Assembly: GCA_003833135.1 (NCBI GenBank)
Contig: QZLH01000320.1
Location: 28,540-68,825, forward strand
From: Oehlia diaphana
Taxonomy: Eukaryota > Glomeromycota > Glomeromycetes > Glomerales > Glomeraceae
Reading direction: 5' to 3'
DNA: 40,286 nt
In this document: piece by piece, positions 32,694 to 40,286 of the stretch
Layout of the letters: every line of letters begins with the position of its first letter
Position numbering within the stretch: the first letter of the stretch is position 1
The notes under the pieces: generated by a model
The model's input: only the letters and a program-made list of their open reading frames with translations
Told to the model about the DNA's origin: nothing
Database searches by the model: none
Position numbers and translations under genes: made by a program

Positions 32694-35006
32694 TTAATAA
32701 GTAATATTTCTCTTTTTACAATAATTAATTGCTTGTTCATAGCCTTTATTAGCAGCATTTATCATATAATAATTCCCTAATTCATTTTCGTGTTTAGAGT
32801 AGTAATAAGTGGCAATGTTAAACATAGCTACGAGATGTCCATTTTTAGCAGCTTTAAGAAAATATTTAATCGCTTCATCTTTATCTGGTTTGACACCTTT
32901 GCCTTGCATAACCATTGTTGCATAACGGAGTTGAGCATCAGGAAACTCTTCACCATAATCAGCAGCTGCTTTGAATAATTGAACAGACAATTTATGTTTT
33001 TCCTTTTCAGGACATTCAAGATTAGACCAACCTTTTGAAATATAATAAGCTTTCCAATATTTTGCTCTTGGATTATCCATTTTAGCATAAGTATCAAAAC
33101 ACTTATATAATATGTGCTTATCCTTGCTGTCGTTTTTATGAAATTCAATTGCTTTATCAAGCGTTATATAATCAAATGAATCCCAATCCGTGTTAAATGA
33201 ATCTGAATCCCAATTAATTGCACAATCTTCTTCTGCTGCTGCAATTGTACTTTGAGTCATTTTTCGTTCAGGAGGAGCTTTGATAGCTTTGATACTATTA
33301 TGACGACTGGTGGGTGCTTCAAGATTTCTGAAAATATCCTGAAGATCTGTTAACATCCTTGAGAATATAGGTCGAGAACCCGGATTTGGATCAACAGATT
33401 TATTTACAAGATCTTGATATTTCTTTGGAATATCAGTACCAGGTGTAAATTTTTCCCGATACCCAGCTACTACTTTTCTTGTAACTTCCATAAAATCTTC
33501 GAATTGCTCGTATGGAATTTTACGTTCAGCAATCTCCCAAAGGAGAATACCAAAACTATAAACTTCACATTTGGTATCATACTTAACAGTTTTTTCTTTT
33601 TCTCCTGTAATTCCTCTTCTTAACATTTCAGGAGCACTATATCGAACACATTCTTTATTTACGGCTATATTACTAGTAGCTTCATCAAATCTTCTACTAA
33701 ATTTAAAATTTGTAATTTTAGCGATTTCGTGATCTGTAATTACGATATTTTCAGATCTAATGTCTCGATGAACCATCTATCGAAAGAAAAACGTATATAT
33801 AATATTTATTCATTTATAATATTTTAAAGTTCGAAAATTTGACACGAAAAAAGTAAATACAAATGTAATTCTAACCTTGACAGAATTAAGGAAATTCAAC
33901 CCTTTAGCGATATCGTAAGCAATTCTTATTTTCAATTTTAAGTCAATGGGTTGTTCCTGGTTAAGAATATATTCACGTAAGTTTCCTTTTTCTGCCCATT
34001 CAGTTACTAAATAAGTTTTAGCTCCATCACTAGTAAGACCATAGAAATTAATGATATTTTGGCAATCCTTAAGTTTCATAAGAATTGTGACTTGATTTTT
34101 AACATCATTAATATGTTCTTGATCTACAATCTTGAAAGCAAATTCTTCTTTAGTTTTTACATGAGTGTATTTTCTCAATCTTTCACTACGTTTACTATAT
34201 TCGTCAGCTTCTTCATAATCTTCGAATGGAAGTTTATCAGTACGAAAGATGATATCGATTTTGTTTTGAATCTGATCTGCATCTTCTTTTTTTTTACTGT
34301 CCATCATACTTTGCATGTTTTGCATAGTCATTGCCATTTCACTGACTCGTTCAACGACTGAGTTCATCTGATCATTTGTGTGAGAGACTTTTTGTTTCAC
34401 ATCGTTCATACTTTCTACTAAAGCTTCTTGAAATTTTACAAGTTGTTCTACATCTTCTTTCACAATTTTATCTTCATTTTCAGTATTAAATTTGACCAAT
34501 AGGTTAAAACTTAACAAAGTCATACTGCTATCATATTCTTTACATAATTCTTTATATTCATTTTCAATCTTTTTAGCTACTAAAAACTTTTGCACCGTAT
34601 TATATTGCGTTATCTCTTCAATGAATTTATTCATACTATGAAGAACTCGAACCAATCTTTGTAAACTTTTATAATAAATCGAAGTTAATAAATCATCTCT
34701 TGCTTGTAAAATATTAACAGAGATGTTTGCTGCAGAGACACGTTCCAACAAAATCCTAGTAATATTTTTATTATGCTGAGCCGACCTATATAAATCCGTG
34801 ACTTTCAAAAAAATATCAGATACATCTTTAATGAGCGGAATGAACTGTGAAAGAGGAATAGCTACTGATGTTGCTAGCTCAACGGTACCAATAATTGTGT
34901 CGGCGTAATCAAATACAGAAGTAGTTGCGTCAATCGCCAAATCAGTTTTTTTTGCCAACTTTTCTTTTTCAATTTCCTTAAACGCCAAATCAGCTTTTTT
35001 TGCCAT
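32694..35006 (-). CDS. MLKL-like helical bundle + (pseudo)kinase + Sel1 repeats
   Basis: Two exons on the minus strand, 35006-33876 and 33776-32694 (donor GTTAGA, acceptor CGATAG), give 737 aa. The intron falls just before the catalytic loop. Residues about 30-175 form an alpha-helical bundle resembling the MLKL N-terminal four-helix domain (PLIKDVSDIFLKVTDLYRSA, NKNITRILLERV). A coiled coil covers about 185-245. The protein-kinase domain spans about 270-545: FAFKIV with Lys292, HRDIRSEN with Asp382, and APE near 425. Odd residues: no glycine-rich loop, Gln305 where the helix-C Glu is expected, and Asn400 in place of the DFG Asp (ITNFKF). It is therefore probably a pseudokinase. Sel1-like repeats cover about 610-730 (AQLRYATMVMQGKGVKPDKD). 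Kinase-Sel1 proteins are greatly expanded in Rhizophagus. A scaffold or MLKL-like membrane role is inference. Confidence 0.85.
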
Positions 35007-35421
35007 ATTTTTTTTTCAATTTAACAAAAGAAACAATTGAAACAATTAAGAAAGGAAAATGAATTGAGTTTTTTAATATAAAAATTTCTCAAGTAGATTT
35101 CTTATTTGTCACGCCAATGCATATTTAAATAATTTTTTATAATAAGAACATAAATTAGGACGTGATAATTAATGCAGTAAATCCAATAAAGAAAGATTGG
35201 GGCGTTTGATAAGGAATTCGATTTCCGCATTCCGCATTTAACATGTACAATAAAAATTCTTTAAAACAAAAATTTGAAGTCTATTGCATAAAGAAAATTA
35301 TAATATTTTTTCGCAGCGTAATTAAATTTTTTGTAGATTGACGTACAGTGATAGGATGAATCACGTGAGATTAAATAAAATGATCATACACACCTTGAAT
35401 TTTTTGTGATCATCCCTACAA
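35007..35421. promoter_or_regulatory. Divergent promoter region, kinase-like and racemase genes
   Basis: 415 bp separate the start codons of two outward-facing genes, so both core promoters should be here. No TATA-like or conserved motif stands out from the AT-rich background. Confidence 0.5.
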
Positions 35422-36989
35422 ATGGCATCTACTAAAAGCTTATTGCCTCTTGATGGAATAAAAGTTATTGAAATGGCAGGATTAGCTCCTGCTCCATTTG
35501 CGGGAATGGTGTTAGCAGATTTTGGAGCAAGCGTAATTCGAATTGATAAATTCACTCTTAAGACTAACATGGACATCCTATCAAGGTATAGAAAATAATT
35601 TTTAAAAAATAACACACATTATTTTACATTTTCTTTGAAATCCTATAGAAATAAACGATCAATTTCCATTAACTTAAAATCTCCAATTGGAACCTCAATT
35701 CTAAAACGATTAATCTGTTACGATACTGACATATTAATTGAACCATTCCGACCTGGTGTAATGGAAAAATTGGGATTAGGGCCTGATATACTGTGTAATC
35801 TTAATGAAAAATTAATTTATGTTAGATTAACTGGTTTTGGTCAAGAAGGTACTATATATTATTTTATAATCATTTTTATTTTTTTTTAAAAAAAAAGAGA
35901 GAATTAAAAATCTTCATTATAGGTAAATTTTCTAATATCGCAGGGCATGATATTAACTATCTTGCAGTTTCTGGTATATTGTCGGTAAATGTTTTACTTT
36001 ATATCAGTGTTTCTTTTATACTAAATTTATTTAAATTTCTTTTGTTATCTTACAAGCTTCTTGGAAGAAAGAATGAAAATCCCATGTTTCCATTAAACAT
36101 TCTTGGTAACTCATAAATTAAAGATAATTTTTTATACACTAGAAAGTTTACTTTTAATTTGCGGCTAAAATTACATTTCTTTTTTTTTATAATAGCTGAT
36201 TTTGCTGGTGGTGGTTTAATAAGTGTATTAGGTATTTTATTAGCATTAATTGAAAGATTAAAATCGGGAAAAGGTCAAGTAATCGATGTTGCAATGGTAT
36301 TTATATTTACGAATTATATATTCAATTCATTAAATAAGGATTTATTAATAATAATATATTTTTATCTATAAAGGTTGATGGAGTAAAATATTTGTCAACT
36401 TACCCTTATTTAATGAAATTAACAAATCAAATGTGGACTAAACCAAGAGGAGAAAATATTTTAGATGGAGGAGCCCATTTTTATGAAGTTTATAAAACCA
36501 AAGATAATAAATTTATGGCTGTGTAAGTAGATTCTTTTAAATTGTTCTTTTTACTTTAAATATTTATTGATTATTTATTTATCAATTAGTGGTGCTATTG
36601 AACCCCAATTTTATGCGGAACTGTTAAAAAGATTAAATTTAGATGCAAATTTATTACCATTTCAATTAGATAGTTCAAAATGGAATAATATGAAACAATT
36701 ATTTACAACTATATTTAAAACTAAAACACAAGAAGAATGGACTCAAATATTTTATAAAAGTGATGCTTGTGTTACTCCTGTATATGAATTAAATTATAAA
36801 ATACCCGAACCTACTCCTAAATTACTTAGAACTTCTGGTAAATTAATAAATAACACAAAGTATTTTTTAAAACCTGGTGAACATAGTAGAGAAATCTTAA
36901 AAGAATATGGATATAGTGAAAATGAAATTAAAGAATTTTCAATTAAAAATATTGTTGATGGATTAAATTATTCTAAAAGTTTATTATAA
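35422..36989 (+). CDS. AMACR: Alpha-methylacyl-CoA racemase (family III CoA-transferase fold)
   Basis: Seven exons: 35422-35585, 35649-35848, 35923-35984, 36057-36105, 36196-36296, 36374-36522, 36590-36989. They total 1125 nt, giving 374 aa, in phase throughout. Motifs in order: [113 protein letters not shown] and [10 protein letters not shown]. The His of GHDINY, Asp of ADFAGG and Glu of GAIEPQF correspond to the catalytic His/Asp/Glu of bacterial MCR and human AMACR. The enzyme epimerises (2R)- and (2S)-methylacyl-CoA so that branched chains can enter beta-oxidation, usually in peroxisomes or mitochondria. The C-terminus ends KSLL, not a canonical SKL, so location is uncertain. Exon 4 is only 49 bp. 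Confidence 0.93.
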
Positions 36990-37710
36990 TAAAAAGTATT
37001 AATTACAAAAAATATTTATATTTATAATTAATTTATATTATACAAATATTTCAAAGGAATTTACTTAATTCTGATCAATTATCAAATTTCTATTTTTTGT
37101 GTAATATAACAGATATTCCTATTTATCAAAATTTTGATGATTATTTGTCAATCATTTGTTAATCATTAATTCAATTTTATCACTTTGTTATAATTAATTT
37201 CAGTTCATAATAATAAGTACTCAAATTTTACAGATGTACTATTGTTATTCTGTCAATAATTAAAGCAACTGAAAAACTTTAATAGGAGAGTTTTAAGTTG
37301 ATCACAAATAATCATGTGAAATGATATTAGATGTTCAGTTAAAAAAAATAACTTTTTATTAAAATAATATAAATTTTAGATACAACAAAAAATATAGATA
37401 ATCTCTTGTTTGTGAAATTAACTATCTTGAATTATACTATTGGAAATAATACTCTTTTTATATAATTCAAATATTATAAAATAATTCATAACTACCAAAT
37501 TATCTGAAAACTATCTGTCTTTTCAACTGAATAAAATCCTAACATTATTTATAATAAAATTAAAAAATAAAATAAATAAATAAAATATATTAATTAAAAT
37601 GTTAAATTGCTCAACAAAGCAAGTTTAAGCACAAGCTTTTTCAATAAGCTTCAATATGTTTTTAAATATACTTTGAATTTACTTAACACTATTGTTAGTA
37701 TAAATTTATA
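36990..37710. other. Intergenic; no gene seen
   Basis: AT-rich 3' flank of the racemase gene up to the left end of the first Tc1-like element. No open frame or RNA gene recognised. Confidence 0.5.
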
Positions 37711-39010
37711 CAGTGGCTTCCAAAAGTAACTGACTAAAATTTAAAAAATGCGAAATCACGTATTTGTCAATCAAAACAAATCTGTTTAATCTAATATTTT
37801 CATAAATAAATAATACAAATGTAGATCTTTAAAATAGTATAAAATAATCCTTACTTGTACTACATCATTTAGTGCTACGTCATCATTTTACCCTAAACTA
37901 TAGTCAGTAATTTTTGTCACTTCAAGAAGAAAAAATTTTAATTAAAAATAGGCATTTTTTATTTATAATTAATAATAAACATTAATAAAAATACTAGTAT
38001 ACTTACACAATTTTAAACTTATACTTTTTTTCTTTTATATTCAAAGACCAAACTTATTATGAAACAAAGAGCACAGGCAATTTTGATGATTAAAAGAGGT
38101 TTTGCCTCAAGAGAGATTGCCGCTAAAATTAGTTGTAAAAGTCACGTAACAATTCTAAATCTTAAAAAAAAAATATAAAGAAACTAGTAAAGTTAAAGAT
38201 AAGCAACGTTTAGGTTAGCTATGCAAGTTAAATGAGCATAATGAACGTACTATTATAAGACACTTAATGACAAACGAATGTTCAAATGCTGTTCAATTAA
38301 AAAAATTCCTACAAATTAATTATGAGATCAATGTCACTTCTAACACTGTACGAAGAGTATTGAAAAAAATAGTTTATTGGCTAGAGTTAAATGCAAGAAG
38401 CCACTTTTATCCAAAAAATATCATGAAAATCAGCTTAAATTTGCTAAGAGATTTAAAGACTGGACAGTAAGTGATTAGAATAGAGAAGTGTAATCTGACG
38501 AATTTAAATTTCAAATTTTTGGCTCAAATAGACATAAGTATTGTTAGAAATAAAAGACAAGGAGAAACACTTAAAGATACTTATATCAAACCTATTGTAA
38601 AGTTTAATGGTGGTAGTATTTTTGTATGGGATTGTTTTACTTCAAATAGTGTTAATTTTTTGTGTAAAATTAATGGAGGACTTGATGCAGAGCTTTATCG
38701 TCAAATATTAAGTAAGGACTTTATGGAGACTTTGCGATACTATGATTTAAATATTTTGGACATTATCTTTCAGCAGAATAATAATCTGAAACACACTGCT
38801 TTACTTATCAAACAGTAGTTTAAGGACAATAATGTTGAAGTCTGTTCAGCGACTCAGGGTGTTAAACGTTACAATTAGAGGAAAAGATGCTTTATAGGAG
38901 CATATTTTTCAGATTTATGAAACAACATTAGAGACATGTACCACATTGATAGAATCAATACTGGCAAGAATACAAGATGTTATTAATGCTAAAAGTGGTT
39001 ATATGTGTTA
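37711..39010 (+). mobile_element. Dead Tc1-like DNA transposon, left end preserved
   Basis: The left terminus starts CAGTGGCTTCCAAAAGTAACTG after TA (37709-37710), the standard Tc1-type end. A transposase pseudogene follows at 38059-39010. The matching right terminus is not clear: sequence near 39150-39180 is only weakly similar, so the right limit given here is the end of the transposase frame. Confidence 0.7.
38059..39010 (+). pseudogene. Tc1-like transposase pseudogene
   Basis: The order of Tc1 transposase blocks is complete but spread over several frames: N-terminal helix-turn-helix (MKQRAQAILMIKRGFASREI), second HTH with VRRVLKK, then KKPLLSKKYHENQLKFAKRF and DWTV, SDEFKFQIFGS (first catalytic Asp), VKFNGGSIFVWDCF, IIFQQNNNLKHTA (second catalytic Asp replaced by Asn) and LIESILARIQDVINAKSGY at the end. 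Frameshifts occur near 38175 and 38395 and after 38545. Stops at 38476 (TAG), 38491 (TAA), 38545 (TAG) and 38816 (TAG), with another near 38893, fall at positions where Tc1 proteins normally carry Trp. The gene cannot make active transposase. Confidence 0.85.
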
Positions 39011-39228
39011 GTAAATAATATTTTTTATAATTTTTAACATATTTTTTAAATTTTTTTTTTAAATTTATTATATAAAGTAAATATGATAAAAATCACTAAC
39101 CATAGTTTTAATAAATATTGCGTGATTAAAACAAAATGGATTTATTAAGTATTACTAAAATTAATACATTATGATGATCTTGAAGTATATTATATATAAA
39201 ATCAATATTATATTTATATAATATCATA

Positions 39229-39660
39229 CACTACCCTTCTAAAAGTATCTGGTCAACCAATAAAGATCATATTTTATTTAATAATAATTAATATTTAGTT
39301 GGCCATCTATTGTTTTTAATGCATGCTTCAATTTGGCATAGCATGCTCTCAATTAAATTAATGTAAGTTTCAGATAAAATTCTTTCCTGCTCTTCTTTTA
39401 GCTGTTAATCCAATATTAAATTTTTGTATCAAACAATCATATTTATAATAGTACTTTTTGGAAATTTTAGGACACAACTGATAGCTTTATGAGTTCTTTC
39501 TCCATTCCAAAAGCCAATAATTTGTCCATGCTCACTCAATTTACGAGTTTTTTTCATTTTAAAAGTAGCCGAATGGTACAGTAACAAAAAAAAGCAAAGA
39601 TTGGTGTTGGCAAAATTGAGCGTTATTATTTGTCTTATTGCTAAATTTGGTATATGCATT
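39229..39660 (-). mobile_element. Internally deleted Tc1-like element
   Basis: One end starts CACTACCCTTCTAAAAGTATCTG after TA (39227-39228), a Tc1-type terminus different from that of the neighbour. Read on the minus strand, the transposase N-terminal HTH (KKTRKLSEHGQIIGFW, SCVLKFPKSTI) occupies about 39560-39429. The transposase C-terminus (ILSETYINLIESMLCQIEA ending WPTKY and stop) occupies about 39400-39296. Fewer than 40 bases separate them, so the whole catalytic core is gone. The other terminal repeat was not found. A non-autonomous deletion derivative. Confidence 0.75.
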
Positions 39661-40030
39661 GTAATACAATAAAAATATATTCATTTTAATTGTTAGAACC
39701 AGAGGAATTGTTTTTTTTAAAAAAAAATATACTTTCATCAGGAAATTTTTTTAGGTGTAATTTAGTGTAATCTTTCGGAGGTGATGTAAAATTTTGAAAT
39801 ATTACACTAAAAACGTAATATTACAGAAGTTTACGCTCTTAAATTTAAATAATTATAGTAATTTAATAATATCTCGCTATCTACTGATCCAATCAAAACG
39901 AACTATAGCTCATTGGAATCAGCTCATCAAGACGAATCGAATGGTAGTAAAAAATTTCAAAACTTTTCAAAACTTTAATAAAACGTTACTTTTTAACATT
40001 TTTTTTTATTTTATCATAGGGAAATCAGCT
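39661..40030. other. Intergenic; no gene seen
   Basis: AT-rich sequence with a T8A9 palindrome at about 39711-39727. The open frame starting at 39794 runs into the adjacent MITE and is not a gene. Confidence 0.5.
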
Positions 40031-40034
40031 CTAT

Positions 40035-40286
40035 ACATGAAACCGAAATTGGTTAATTTCTACCTCCGAAATGGTCGAAATGGTCGAAATAATTTCGACT
40101 TGGGCCCCTCCAAAAGTCGAAATGGTCGAAATTGCGTCAAAGTCATGTGATTTTATAGTAAACAATAATATTAAAATTCAAAGTTACCGAACTCCGCATC
40201 CAGTGATTTGATTTTTATGATCTTTACACGGTTGGATTCAGCTCATCGAGAGGATTCCAATGATATGTATTTCGTATCTGTAGCAT
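40035..40286. mobile_element. Palindromic MITE (TCGAAAT family), copy B, cut by window end
   Basis: Begins TACATGAAACCGAAATTGG and continues through repeated GGTCGAAAT, GACTTGGGC and GTCATGTGATTTTATAG. It matches the reverse complement of the element at 4875-5288 with about one difference per ten bases by eye. The window ends before the second arm. Orientation is opposite to copy A. Confidence 0.85.

Noticed and set aside
32828..34361. ORFs at 32790, 32828, 33414 and 34059 inside the kinase-like gene
   Set aside because: They are out-of-frame shadows of the 737 aa protein on either strand, with no domain of their own.
39794..40150. 118-codon ORF at the right edge
   Set aside because: Its second half is the TCGAAAT MITE and its first half is AT-rich filler; no domain seen.

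Overview
The window looks like a piece of nuclear genome from an AT-rich fungus, most likely an arbuscular mycorrhizal fungus (Glomeromycotina, Rhizophagus-like). Reasons: very high A+T by eye, genes with many introns of about 60-115 bp with GTAAGT/GTATGT-type donors, a Crinkler-type gene relic, a kinase with Sel1 repeats and an MLKL-like helical N-terminus, and much transposon debris. The species is inference. No operons, tRNA, rRNA or CRISPR were seen.

Layout. 1-9.3 kb is a repeat-rich, decayed zone. It holds a possible transposase scrap, an AATTTGATTT simple-sequence tract, two nested pogo-like MITEs, a broken gene resembling ORFs of large Polinton-like elements, a palindromic MITE, a decayed ORF with three stops, a broken Crinkler gene (minus strand) and a 62-bp tandem-repeat element with terminal hairpins. 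10.3-13.4 kb is a 14-exon WDR91 homologue (655 aa). 14.7-16.0 kb holds two small secreted-protein genes facing each other: a Kre9/Knh1-like 151 aa protein and a 69 aa eight-cysteine peptide. 16-18.5 kb is intergenic with inverted-repeat elements. 18.6-19.7 kb is a two-exon NYN-domain (PIN-like nuclease) gene. 19.7-22.8 kb has no clear gene.

22.8-23.5 kb (minus) is a GPI-type cupredoxin with a full type 1 copper ligand set. 26.4-27.6 kb (minus) is a 7-TM protein of unknown family. 28.5-29.7 kb is an OMA1-like mitochondrial M48 metallopeptidase. 29.7-32.7 kb has no clear gene. 32.7-35.0 kb (minus) is a 737 aa protein: MLKL-like helical bundle, likely pseudokinase, Sel1 repeats. It diverges from a 7-exon alpha-methylacyl-CoA racemase at 35.4-37.0 kb. 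37.7-39.7 kb carries two dead Tc1-like transposons. The window ends inside a second, inverted copy of the 4.9 kb MITE.

The intact genes do not form a pathway. They cover endosome maturation (WDR91), mitochondrial quality control (OMA1), peroxisomal/mitochondrial branched-lipid CoA epimerisation (racemase), RNA turnover (NYN), cell surface and secretion (Kre9-like, cupredoxin, Cys-rich peptide) and signalling (7-TM, MLKL-like pseudokinase). Exon models were built by hand from splice motifs and reading frame. In every multi-exon model called intact, the exon lengths sum to a multiple of three and the joined frame is open.
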